NCBI RefSeq assembly: GCF_000170855.1
Contig: NZ_ABCQ01000016.1
Location: 25,609 to 89,608, forward strand
Length of the DNA: 64,000 nt
Origin: Moritella sp. PE36
Lineage (GTDB): Bacteria; Pseudomonadota; Gammaproteobacteria; Enterobacterales; Moritellaceae
Direction: 5' to 3'
Below, piece after piece: positions 9,198 through 17,550 of this stretch; the first letter of the stretch is position 1, and each line of letters starts with the position of its first letter. The notes beneath the pieces were generated by a model. That model made no database searches, was not told where the DNA came from, and saw only the letters and a program-made list of their open reading frames with translations. The translations under genes were made by a program, and so were the position numbers.

Positions 9198-9817
9198 GGC
9201 CCATTTCCTGCTGAAGACTCAGTCCCCGTTGATGGCCCCTTGTCCGTTGAGGCGTTATTTTTTTCCACAGACGGCTTACTTTTTTCTACTGACGACTTAC
9301 TTTCTTCCACAGACGGCTTTATGCTTGACTGTGATAATTGGTCGAGAAGCTTGTCTACCCGCTCTTTTGACAGGTTAGTGTGATAAGTTTCATTGACCAT
9401 CATCGCGGGCGCGAGATCGCAGGAGCCGATACACTCAACTGTGGTCAGGGTAAAAAGACCATCTGTGCTGGTATCACCTTTGTTAATCCCGAGCCGGGTT
9501 TGCAGGTGGCCGAGCAGATCATATGCACCGCGTAACATGCAGGGCACATTGGTGCAGAGCTGGAGGTTGTATTTACCTATTTTTTTGTTTTTATACAGGG
9601 TATAGAAACTGGCCAGTTCAAATACCCAGATCTCTGGTATGTCGAGGATCTCGGCGATTGCTCGATAGGCAGTTTCATCGAGGAACCCATATGTATCCTG
9701 AGCCAGGTACAAGGCTGGCATGATCGCGCTGCGCTGGGTTGGGTAGCATTTGACAATGTCAGCGATAGGGGCGGTAAGTTCGGCGATGATGTCTTGCTTA
9801 GAGTATGCGGCCGTCAT
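9194..9817 (-). CDS. nuoE: NADH-quinone oxidoreductase subunit E with a low-complexity tail
   Basis: The 207-residue protein is the thioredoxin-fold [2Fe-2S] N1a subunit. Its four cluster cysteines are in CTNVPC and, 36 or so residues later, CIGSC. The core ends around residue 165. It is followed by about 40 residues made of near-repeats (SVEESK, SVEKSK, SVEKNN) and a Ser/Thr/Gly end. That tail is highly charged, looks disordered, is not part of the usual family, and its function is unknown. ATGA-type overlaps connect it to nuoD and nuoF. Confidence 0.93.
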   Translation of the reverse strand: MTAAYSKQDIIAELTAPIADIVKCYPTQRSAIMPALYLAQDTYGFLDETAYRAIAEILDIPEIWVFELASFYTLYKNKKIGKYNLQLCTNVPCMLRGAYDLLGHLQTRLGINKGDTSTDGLFTLTTVECIGSCDLAPAMMVNETYHTNLSKERVDKLLDQLSQSSIKPSVEESKSSVEKSKPSVEKNNASTDKGPSTGTESSAGNGP

Positions 9818-11031
9818 TTATCCACCTCCTTCATTACCGGATCGAGTGAACCTATCATGGCAATGACATCAGCCAGGTATTTTAGATTGGTGGTGCGGTC
9901 GGTCAGCGCTTGTAGATTGACAAAAGAGGGCGCTCTGATCTTAACTCTGAACGGTTTTTCAGTGCCATCGCTGATGATGTAAAAGCCAAGCTCACCTTTA
10001 GGCGCTTCGATGGCGGTATAAACTTCGCCTTTGGGCACCTTGAAACCTTCGGCCGCCAGTTTGAAATGATGAATATGGGCTTCCATAGAATGAGCAAGCA
10101 GGTCTTTATTGACTGGAAAGGCGATCTTTGGATCATCGATTAAAAATAGGCCCGGCTGCATCTGCGCGACACATTGGCGGATCATCTTTAGGCTTTCGTG
10201 CATTTCGTCAACCCGGCATTTCCAACGGTCATAACAGTCGCCATCGGTGCGCACTATAACGTTAAAATCGAGTCTGTCGTAAATCTCGTAAGGGGCATCG
10301 CGGCGGATATCCCAGTCGATACCGGAAGCCCTGAGACAGGGTCCACTAAGGCCGAGGGCGATAGCATCTTCCCCGGTGATGTTGCCGACATTTTCTACCC
10401 GGGCCAGAAATACCCGGTTGTTGCCTACCAGATTTTCATAATCAGAAATACTGTTTTCGAAGATGTCACAAAATTCAATAATACGTTCGACACAGCCGTC
10501 AGGCAGATCTTCTCTTACCCCGCCAACTCGGCAGAAGGAGGTGTGCATACGCGCGCCGCTGATCATCTCCATCAGGTCCATTATCATTTCTCGGTCACGC
10601 ATGGTATACAGCAAGGTTGTTATCGCGCCTACGTCCATTGGCAATGCACCAGTGATCAGCAGGTGCCCAGAGATTCGGGACAGTTCTGCCATTAATACCC
10701 GAATATATTGCGCGCGTTCTGGTGCCTTGATCCCCAGTAATGCCTCCACCGCCAGCGCATAGCCCAGGTTATTGGACGGCTGACAGAGATAATCTAACCG
10801 ATCGGTGAGCGGAAAAATCTGGGTATAAGTGAAACTTTCACACAGCTTTTCGGTGCCTCTGTGTAGCAGACCAATATGCGGCTCGATGCGTTTAACGATC
10901 TCGCCATCCATCTGTAACAGCAGACGTAATACCCCATGGGTACTGGGATGCTGTGGCCCTAGATTCATCAACACTTCGCGACTTAGGCCATGTTCCTGTT
11001 GGCTTTCGTGGATGATATTGACATCAGTCAT
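9814..11031 (-). CDS. nuoD: NADH-quinone oxidoreductase subunit D
   Basis: This 405-residue 49-kDa subunit lines the quinone pocket together with NuoB and NuoH. The N-terminal MNLGPQHPSTHGVLR segment contains the pocket histidine, and EAPKGELGFY and the ending SLDPVMKEVDK match the NiFe-hydrogenase-like fold. It is a separate gene, not the NuoCD fusion of E. coli and most enteric relatives. It overlaps nuoC upstream and nuoE downstream by 4 nt. Confidence 0.95.
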   Translation of the reverse strand: MTDVNIIHESQQEHGLSREVLMNLGPQHPSTHGVLRLLLQMDGEIVKRIEPHIGLLHRGTEKLCESFTYTQIFPLTDRLDYLCQPSNNLGYALAVEALLGIKAPERAQYIRVLMAELSRISGHLLITGALPMDVGAITTLLYTMRDREMIMDLMEMISGARMHTSFCRVGGVREDLPDGCVERIIEFCDIFENSISDYENLVGNNRVFLARVENVGNITGEDAIALGLSGPCLRASGIDWDIRRDAPYEIYDRLDFNVIVRTDGDCYDRWKCRVDEMHESLKMIRQCVAQMQPGLFLIDDPKIAFPVNKDLLAHSMEAHIHHFKLAAEGFKVPKGEVYTAIEAPKGELGFYIISDGTEKPFRVKIRAPSFVNLQALTDRTTNLKYLADVIAMIGSLDPVMKEVDK

Positions 11032-11570
11032 AGGATGTCTCCGACGGGGTTCTTGGTTATGGGGGGCGTTGCGCCCGGTTTTTCTTCGCCAAACGGATTA
11101 TATTTATCTTTGTAACCCCGCAGCGGAAAATCCTTGCGCATCGGCCAGCCTTCAAATTCTTGCCACATATAGATCCGGCGCAAGTCAGGGTGACCTTCGA
11201 AGACGATACCAAACATGTCATATGCTTCCCGTTCATGCCAGTTGGCGGTGGTCCACAGGTGAGTGATGGTCGGTGCTTTTGGTGGATCTTTTAGCGGGCA
11301 TTTGATGCGCAATCGCCAGCCCAGTGAAATGGAGTAAAGGTGATAGACCAGCTGATAGCGCGGGGTATTCGGGTGAAAATCAATACCGCCAATATCAGCC
11401 ATAAAATTAAATTTAAACGCGTCGTCATCGCGCAAAAACAAACACAGTTCAACCAGGTCTTTCGGGCTGACCACGACACAGGGCATATCGATGACGTTTG
11501 GATCGATGCTGATGCGGCCGTTGAAACTATCGATGAGCTGGTTAAGTGGAAACTGCCCCGACATGATCAT
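11028..11570 (-). CDS. nuoC: NADH-quinone oxidoreductase subunit C
   Basis: The 180-residue 30-kDa subunit of the peripheral arm is recognised by the signature near residues 112-135 ([12 protein letters not shown], then [10 protein letters not shown]) and the DFPLRGY ending. It is structural, binding NuoD and NuoB. It is encoded separately from nuoD. The start overlaps the nuoB stop by 4 nt; a second in-frame ATG two codons later is an alternative start. Confidence 0.93.
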   Translation of the reverse strand: MIMSGQFPLNQLIDSFNGRISIDPNVIDMPCVVVSPKDLVELCLFLRDDDAFKFNFMADIGGIDFHPNTPRYQLVYHLYSISLGWRLRIKCPLKDPPKAPTITHLWTTANWHEREAYDMFGIVFEGHPDLRRIYMWQEFEGWPMRKDFPLRGYKDKYNPFGEEKPGATPPITKNPVGDIL

Positions 11571-12112
11571 ACATTTTCTTTCACAAAGGCAGATTGTTCT
11601 TTTGTATAAGTAGAGACTGGGGTAGTTTGCTCTTGATCCTGCTTAGGTTGACGGTTGCCGGTGATCTGTTGTTGTAATAGCACCATGGCATGTAACAGTG
11701 CATCTGGACGAGGCGGACAACCGGCCACATGAACATCAACCGGGACAAAAAGGTCTGAACCTTGCACCACTGAATAAGTATTATAAACACCGCCTGAGAT
11801 GGCGCAGGTACCCATGGCGATCACATATCTCGGCTCTGGCATCTGATCATAAAGACGCCTAATAATCGGTGCCATTTTTTTGGTCACTGTACCTGCGATA
11901 ATCATCACGTCTGACTGGCGGGGAGAGGAACGGAAAACCACGCCAAAGCGGTCAAGATCATATCGGGCACAACCGGCCGCGATCATTTCGATGGCACAGC
12001 AAGCGATGCCAAAGGTTTCCGGCCACAGGGATGATTTCCGGCTCCAGTTGATAATGCTATCGGAGGTGGTAAAAAGTACATTGTCTTTGTATCGTTCTGT
12101 TAAACTTCCCAT
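11567..12112 (-). CDS. nuoB: NADH-quinone oxidoreductase subunit B
   Basis: The 181-residue subunit carries the terminal N2 [4Fe-4S] cluster that reduces quinone. The paired cysteines in [12 protein letters not shown], the Cys of MGTCAISGG and the Cys of [11 protein letters not shown] are present. The frame is open to 12223, but I start at the ATG at 12112 ([11 protein letters not shown]): the upstream residues are the nuoA 3' end read in another frame, and GGAG lies just before. This leaves a 13-nt overlap with nuoA. A C-terminal tail of about 35 residues rich in Gln, Thr and Lys is not conserved. Confidence 0.94.
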   Translation of the reverse strand: MGSLTERYKDNVLFTTSDSIINWSRKSSLWPETFGIACCAIEMIAAGCARYDLDRFGVVFRSSPRQSDVMIIAGTVTKKMAPIIRRLYDQMPEPRYVIAMGTCAISGGVYNTYSVVQGSDLFVPVDVHVAGCPPRPDALLHAMVLLQQQITGNRQPKQDQEQTTPVSTYTKEQSAFVKENV

Positions 12113-12462
12113 TCTAAGGCTCCTTTTATCCAAGCGTAGATAAATCCAACCAACAGCATCATGATAAAAATAAACATTTCGATGTAACCAAACAAGCCGA
12201 GGTCTGCCAGCACCACTGCCCAAGGGAACAGAAACATGGTTTCTACGTCAAATACCACAAACAGGATGGCGATCACAAAATACTGTACTTTAAACAATCC
12301 AGCAGACGCTTCCCCAACATGGTCGATACCGCATTCATAGGGCCGGTTCTTTTCTGGATAGGGATTGTCTGGCCTGAGCAGGCGGGAGACGGTCAGGATA
12401 AATGCGGCCAGCATAATCACCACCGCAACCATCAAAAACACCGGTAAAAAATCAATAGGCAT
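12100..12462 (-). CDS. nuoA: NADH-quinone oxidoreductase subunit A
   Basis: The 120-residue protein has three membrane helices. The loop after helix 1 contains [12 protein letters not shown], the conserved Cys-containing loop near the quinone chamber, and [12 protein letters not shown] is the family signature in helix 2. The helices are at about residues 6-28, 63-85 and 90-112. A 55-nt gap separates it from the nuoN stop upstream, the largest gap in the operon after that before nuoI, so an internal promoter for the A-G block is possible. Confidence 0.93.
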   Translation of the reverse strand: MPIDFLPVFLMVAVVIMLAAFILTVSRLLRPDNPYPEKNRPYECGIDHVGEASAGLFKVQYFVIAILFVVFDVETMFLFPWAVVLADLGLFGYIEMFIFIMMLLVGFIYAWIKGALEWEV

Positions 12463-12517
12463 TTACTCCACTCTCCTACAACTACGCTCTTTTTAACTGT
12501 AGTCTTGTTTTGGGGTT

Positions 12518-14020
12518 TTATCCAAGACCAAGGGGGATTGAATTGGCTACAAAACCAAGGAACCCAGCTGGTAATAATCCGGTCAACAAGGTACCAACTG
12601 TTGCTATTAATAAAACAATGCGTATGGATGGGGTAAGCTGTATCTCGGCCGCTTTTGTAGGTGCTGGTGGCTGTACATACATCAACATGATGATACGAAT
12701 ATAAAACCAGGCCGAGACGGCGCTTAGCAGTACGGCGACCACTGCCAGCACCACATGGCCTTTATCTACAAGGGCTGTCAGCACATAAAATTTGGCAAAA
12801 AAACCACCGGTTGGCGGAATACCAGCCAGAGAAAATAAAAAGATCAGACTCATAAAAGCCAGACCTGGATGGTTTTTTGCCAAACCAGAAAAATCCTCGA
12901 TGGGCTCACCTAGCCTGACACCTTTATTTAACAGAATGATGACGGCAAAAATACCTATGGTCATAAACGTATAAACCAGCAGATAAAGCATGATACTCGC
13001 CATGCCGTCTCGGCCTCCAGCCACTAGACCTAACATCAGAAAACCAGCGTGGGCAATACTGGAATAAGCCAGCATGCGTTTGATATTTTTTTGAACCAGC
13101 GCCACAAAGCTGCCCACCGCCATCGTCAGCACGGCAATACCCGTAATGTTTAAAATCCAAATGGGCTGTAGCACCGCAAGATCCTGCATGAAAATGCGCA
13201 TGATAACGGCAAACGCGGCCGCTTTGGAGGCCACCGACATATAAGCGGTGATCGGTGACGGGGCACCTTCATAAATGTCTGGCACCCACATGTGGAAGGG
13301 AACCGCCCCGACTTTAAATAACAGACCAACCAGCATAAACAAGGTTGCCAGGATCAACATCGGGTCGGACAAATCTAATGTTGACAGTGCTGTCGCCATG
13401 TCCCTGAGATTAGTGGTGCCGGTCAAACCATAAAATAAAGACATACCGTAAAGGATAATACCGGACGAGAAAGCCCCAAGAATGATGTATTTTAAAGACG
13501 CTTCATTGGATCTGACGTCAGTTTTGAGGAAACCTGTTAACACATAAATAGATAAAGCCTGCAGTTCCAGACCGAGATAGATGAGCAGGAGATCGGTGCT
13601 GGATACCATGATCATAGTGCCCACTAGTGCAAACAGCAGTAAGGCATAATATTCACCTTGGAACACCCCTTCCTTGATCAGATACTTACCTGACATAAGC
13701 ACTGTCAACGTGGTGCCAAGATAAAGGATAACTTTGAAAAAAGTGGAAAAATCATCAACCACGAACATACCCGCATAAGCTGTCTGCGGAAAGTCGGATA
13801 GGGCATAACTCATACCGGCGGCAAGCAAGATCATGAACACCGAAACGCCTGCCAGCAGTTGATCTTGGCGCGGATGTGGCACCAGCGATAACATCAAAGC
13901 CACACAGGCACCGATAATGAGGATGATTTCCGGCCCGCTCGCCAATACCGATTGGCTGATAGCCGTTAGATCTACAGTGACTAAGTCAACAGCGGTTTGT
14001 TTTTCAGCGAGCCCGCTCAT
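12518..14020 (-). CDS. nuoN: NADH-quinone oxidoreductase subunit N
   Basis: The 500-residue, 14-helix antiporter-like subunit of the proton-pumping membrane arm. YLGLELQALSIYVLTGF carries the helix-5 glutamate of the family, FKVGAVPFHMWVPDIYEGAPSP the helix-7 lysine and the broken-helix motif, and GIPPTGGFFAKFYVL the helix-12 lysine. All charged residues expected for proton translocation are present. It is closest to NuoK in the assembled arm. ATGA overlap with nuoM. Confidence 0.94.
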   Translation of the reverse strand: MSGLAEKQTAVDLVTVDLTAISQSVLASGPEIILIIGACVALMLSLVPHPRQDQLLAGVSVFMILLAAGMSYALSDFPQTAYAGMFVVDDFSTFFKVILYLGTTLTVLMSGKYLIKEGVFQGEYYALLLFALVGTMIMVSSTDLLLIYLGLELQALSIYVLTGFLKTDVRSNEASLKYIILGAFSSGIILYGMSLFYGLTGTTNLRDMATALSTLDLSDPMLILATLFMLVGLLFKVGAVPFHMWVPDIYEGAPSPITAYMSVASKAAAFAVIMRIFMQDLAVLQPIWILNITGIAVLTMAVGSFVALVQKNIKRMLAYSSIAHAGFLMLGLVAGGRDGMASIMLYLLVYTFMTIGIFAVIILLNKGVRLGEPIEDFSGLAKNHPGLAFMSLIFLFSLAGIPPTGGFFAKFYVLTALVDKGHVVLAVVAVLLSAVSAWFYIRIIMLMYVQPPAPTKAAEIQLTPSIRIVLLIATVGTLLTGLLPAGFLGFVANSIPLGLG

Positions 14021-15519
14021 AAGCCTGCTCCTAATGTTTGCTCAAGCAGGTGCTTTAGGGTTGGCTGCAAAATACTGAGAAAGGGTTTCGGATAAAACCC
14101 GATCCAAAACACAAAAATCAGCAGCGGCAGTGCGCAACAGAGTTCTCGTTTATTGAGGTCCCACATCTTTGCTGCGTCAGGAATACGGATCGGTCCCAAT
14201 AGCATCTGACGATAAATGCCTAACAGGTAAGCTGCGCCGAGCAAAGCCCCTAACACACCAGCAGTCGCGGCCCAGTTATTGACACCAAACGTCCCTGACA
14301 GCACCAGAATTTCGCCGATAAATCCGTTGGTTCCGGGTACCGCCATGGAAGACAGTAAAAACAGTGCGAAAAATATGCCGTAGAAGGGAACCGCTTTGAG
14401 CAACCCGCCATAAGCTGGAATATCCCGAGAATGGGTGCGCTCATAAACCAGACCAATAAACAGGAATAAGGCACCCGTGGTAATGCCGTGGTTAAACATC
14501 TGGATCACCGCACCCGTTGTACCATTGATAGTGAAAGTAAAAAGCCCTAACGTGATAAATCCCATGTGGCTGATACTGGAATAAGCGATTAACTTTTTGA
14601 TGTCCTGCTGCGCTAACGCGAGAAATCCCCCATAGACAATCGCGACAGCTGACAAACCTTGCATTAGCGGGGCAAAATAATGGGAAGCATCGGGTAACAT
14701 TGGCAACGAAAAACGAATAAAACCGTACGCGCCCATTTTTAACAGTACGCCAGCCAGAATAATACTGCCCGCGGTGGGGGCTTGTACGTGGGCATCCGGT
14801 AGCCAGGTATGGAATGGGACCATAGGCACCTTGACCGCAAATGCGATCAGAAACGCGATAAAGACCCCGCGCTGGAGCTCAAAGTCATATGACACATCCA
14901 TTAACGTTAAGATGTCGAAGGTACGTCCACCAGCGAAATACAGCACCAATATCCCCACTAGAAAAATCAGACTGCCAGCGAGGGTATAAAGAAAAAACTT
15001 AAACGCGGCATAGATGCGATCTTCACCGCCCCAGATCCCTATCATCAGATACATGGGCACCAGCATCGCTTCCCAAAACACATAAAACAACAACAGATCC
15101 AACGCGCAGAAAACCCCAAGCATCAGACTCTGGATCGCCAGTAGGCAGATCATAAATTCTTTAATCCGCTTAGCAATGGCGGTCCAAGACGCTAACACAC
15201 AGATCCAGCCGAGCAGGGAGGTTAAGAACAGAAATAATACACTGACCCCGTCAACGCCTAACTTATAGGTTATGCCCAGAGACGGTACCCAGGGTTTGCT
15301 CTCCACGAATTGCATCTGGGCAGTGCTATTATCAAAAATGACCAGCAACCAGGTGGCAATTAAAAAGTCGACAAATAAGACGGTAAACGTAAACCAGCGC
15401 ACCGTCTTATTGCCAGACAAGAAGGGCACTAATAAGGCGGCTATTGCTGGCAGGAATATCAATATGCTTAATATCGGCACACTTGTCATGAAGAAAGGTG
15501 CCATAAAGAAGTCAGTCAT
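14017..15519 (-). CDS. nuoM: NADH-quinone oxidoreductase subunit M
   Basis: This 500-residue antiporter-like subunit is recognised as NuoM by YVFWEAMLVPMYLMIGIWGG (helix-5 Glu), FAVKVPMVPFHTWLPDAHVQAPT (helix-7 Lys and broken helix), SSISHMGFITLG, and the start KLGVDGVSVLF. It appears canonical and complete. The gene lies between the NuoL/MrpD-like gene and nuoN, with 4-nt overlaps on both sides. Confidence 0.94.
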   Translation of the reverse strand: MTDFFMAPFFMTSVPILSILIFLPAIAALLVPFLSGNKTVRWFTFTVLFVDFLIATWLLVIFDNSTAQMQFVESKPWVPSLGITYKLGVDGVSVLFLFLTSLLGWICVLASWTAIAKRIKEFMICLLAIQSLMLGVFCALDLLLFYVFWEAMLVPMYLMIGIWGGEDRIYAAFKFFLYTLAGSLIFLVGILVLYFAGGRTFDILTLMDVSYDFELQRGVFIAFLIAFAVKVPMVPFHTWLPDAHVQAPTAGSIILAGVLLKMGAYGFIRFSLPMLPDASHYFAPLMQGLSAVAIVYGGFLALAQQDIKKLIAYSSISHMGFITLGLFTFTINGTTGAVIQMFNHGITTGALFLFIGLVYERTHSRDIPAYGGLLKAVPFYGIFFALFLLSSMAVPGTNGFIGEILVLSGTFGVNNWAATAGVLGALLGAAYLLGIYRQMLLGPIRIPDAAKMWDLNKRELCCALPLLIFVFWIGFYPKPFLSILQPTLKHLLEQTLGAGL

Positions 15520-17303
15520 AACGCCTCACTCCCAATCAGCACATAAACGGCGATCACCAAAAACAGACCAATCACCATCGCCAGGGCATAATGGGAAACA
15601 ATGCCGGTTTGCAGGCGACGCAACAAGTTACCGCTTTTCATTGCGGTTTTAGCCACGCCGTTAACCGCGCCGTCGACCACATGAGTATCGACGGTCAGGC
15701 TGTGTTTTGACAATCGGTGCAGGGTATTAAGGATAACGCCATCGCCCAGCGTGATGACTCTTTGTTCCCACCGCGCAACTGGTTTATTCGCCAGCCACAT
15801 AAAGACGGCAGCCCCGCGCCGGTAAAACCAGTCGGTATCGATGCTGATGGTATTCTTGGGATTGAGGTATTTAAGTAACAGTACAAAAGCCAATAGGGTG
15901 AACATCAATATACCGAGACTTTCGGTGATATGTGCACCGGTATAGGGTTCAAACTCAACGGTATAAGGCAGCATGCTATAAAGCATACCGGGAAAGAGTC
16001 CGATGCCAATGCAGAAGAATGCCGCAATGCCCATGGCCACTAACATATTAATTGGCGGTTCCTTGGGGCGGAGACCAGAGTCTTTACCAAAAAACATATA
16101 ATAAGGCAGTTTAAGCCCCGTCGACAGGAAGGTACCGGAAGAAGCTAACATAAGTAACAGTGTGGCTGTCGCGTGATGATCCCCGGCGGCCGCGGCGATG
16201 ACCATACTTTTACTGACGAAACCACTGAAGAAGGGAAAACCGGCGATAGCAAATGCGCCAATCATATAAAGTGCTACCGTCCAGGGCATGGTTCGATAGA
16301 GGCCGCCGAGTTCGGTCAGTTTACGTTTTCCGGTCATGTGGATGACAGCGCCAGCCCCCATAAACAACAGTCCTTTATAGAGGATATGCGCGAAGGCATG
16401 AGAAGAACTACCGTTCAAAGCCATTTCGGTGCCGATACCAATACCTGCGATCATATACCCGACCTGACTGACAATATGATAGCTGAGCAGGCGACGAAAA
16501 TCATTTTCCAGCATGGCGAATATCACCCCGTAAAGGGCCATAAACACCCCAAAACCGATCAGGACGTCTGCGCCGGGATAGGCGCGGATCATCACATAAA
16601 CCGCGGTTTTGGTGGTAAAGGCACTTAAGAATACTGCGCCTGTCACTGTCGCCTCCGGATAAGCATCGGTGAGCCAGGCATTTAACGGAGGCACTGCGGC
16701 GTTTATCATAAAGGCGATCAGAATCAGGGTATAGGCTATCCCCCCTTGCTGCGCGCCATCTATCGGGCCAAACAAGTAAGATCCGGTTTCAAGACCATGC
16801 AACACAATGCCGGCAAACAGTAACACCCCGCCGGTGACATGCACCATCAGATAACGAAAGCCTGCTTTCACGGCCGGATCTTCCCGAGTGGCAAAAATCA
16901 GGTAAGCAGAGGAAAATGCCATGATCTCCCAGCCGACTAACAGGGTAAACCAGTCGCCAGCGAAGAGTACGAGAAAGGCACTGCCCATATAAAGAAACGC
17001 CGCCACTCTTTCGCCTGTATGACTGATATGCAAGCTATAAATGTTGCCGATCAGCGCCGCAATAGCAAACACCCAGCCAAAAAATAGACTCAGTTTGTCA
17101 ACTTTGAACATGACCAACGAGATACCGGCAAAGTTAATTTCGCCGAAGCTTCCCATTTCCATCTGGGTCAGAGAAAAGATCACCAGCAGTGGAATGATGA
17201 TTGAGTAGGATTTTTGGCTATTGCCTTTAAATAACGGCAGCAGCAGACCGCCAACGAGTAGCAGAACGGCTGGCATCATGGAGAAGGAGAACCATTCAGT
17301 CAT
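15516..17303 (-). CDS. NuoL/MrpD-like antiporter subunit with lateral-helix C-terminus
   Basis: The 595-residue membrane protein sits where nuoL is expected. The core resembles MrpD-type antiporter subunits: LLVGWEIMAFSSAYLIF (helix-5 Glu), SAFTTKTAVYVMIR (helix-7 Lys), AHILYKGLLFMGAGAVIH and FFSGFVSKSMV (helix-12 Lys). After the 14-helix core come DTDWFYRRGA, about 75 mostly polar or amphipathic residues, then LLRRLQTGIVSHYALAM and a last membrane helix. This is the layout of the NuoL lateral helix plus anchor. It therefore probably serves as the distal NuoL subunit, although the core is nearer to the group annotated Na+/H+ antiporter subunit D. It overlaps the 84-aa gene by 8 nt and nuoM by 4 nt. 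Whether it moves H+ or Na+ cannot be read from sequence. Confidence 0.75.
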   Translation of the reverse strand: MTEWFSFSMMPAVLLLVGGLLLPLFKGNSQKSYSIIIPLLVIFSLTQMEMGSFGEINFAGISLVMFKVDKLSLFFGWVFAIAALIGNIYSLHISHTGERVAAFLYMGSAFLVLFAGDWFTLLVGWEIMAFSSAYLIFATREDPAVKAGFRYLMVHVTGGVLLFAGIVLHGLETGSYLFGPIDGAQQGGIAYTLILIAFMINAAVPPLNAWLTDAYPEATVTGAVFLSAFTTKTAVYVMIRAYPGADVLIGFGVFMALYGVIFAMLENDFRRLLSYHIVSQVGYMIAGIGIGTEMALNGSSSHAFAHILYKGLLFMGAGAVIHMTGKRKLTELGGLYRTMPWTVALYMIGAFAIAGFPFFSGFVSKSMVIAAAAGDHHATATLLLMLASSGTFLSTGLKLPYYMFFGKDSGLRPKEPPINMLVAMGIAAFFCIGIGLFPGMLYSMLPYTVEFEPYTGAHITESLGILMFTLLAFVLLLKYLNPKNTISIDTDWFYRRGAAVFMWLANKPVARWEQRVITLGDGVILNTLHRLSKHSLTVDTHVVDGAVNGVAKTAMKSGNLLRRLQTGIVSHYALAMVIGLFLVIAVYVLIGSEAL

Positions 17304-17550
17304 AATAGTCTTCCTTCTTGGAGATACCGATTTTTTTGCCGATGAATTTGCTGACTAATACAATCAAGCCGCAGCCGATAAACCCTAGCAGCGCTCCCCA
17401 GCCGGGTATAGCATCCCAAAAGTTATAACCGTGAGGTCTGGCAACCATAAAATCGGCAATGACGATGCCCACTAAAATGACGACTAACAGACGCCAGCGT
17501 GTTCTGGTGTATTTTTTGTCACCAAAGAAGTTGACCAGTTTTGCCATCAT
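17296..17550 (-). CDS. Small two-helix membrane protein inside the nuo operon
   Basis: This 84-residue protein has a basic N-terminus (DKKYTRTRWR) and two predicted membrane segments (about 20-38 and 50-70), followed by a charged end. It matches no standard Nuo subunit. AGGAGG lies 9 nt before its ATG, and it overlaps both neighbours (4 and 8 nt), so it is clearly expressed with the two MrpD-like subunits. It is probably a small accessory subunit of that module. It could hold the additional antiporter subunit in place, but this is inference. Confidence 0.65.
   Translation of the reverse strand: MMAKLVNFFGDKKYTRTRWRLLVVILVGIVIADFMVARPHGYNFWDAIPGWGALLGFIGCGLIVLVSKFIGKKIGISKKEDYYD

Noticed and set aside
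10198..10695. 165-aa plus-strand frame within nuoD
   Set aside because: It is antisense to a clearly conserved subunit and has no family features.
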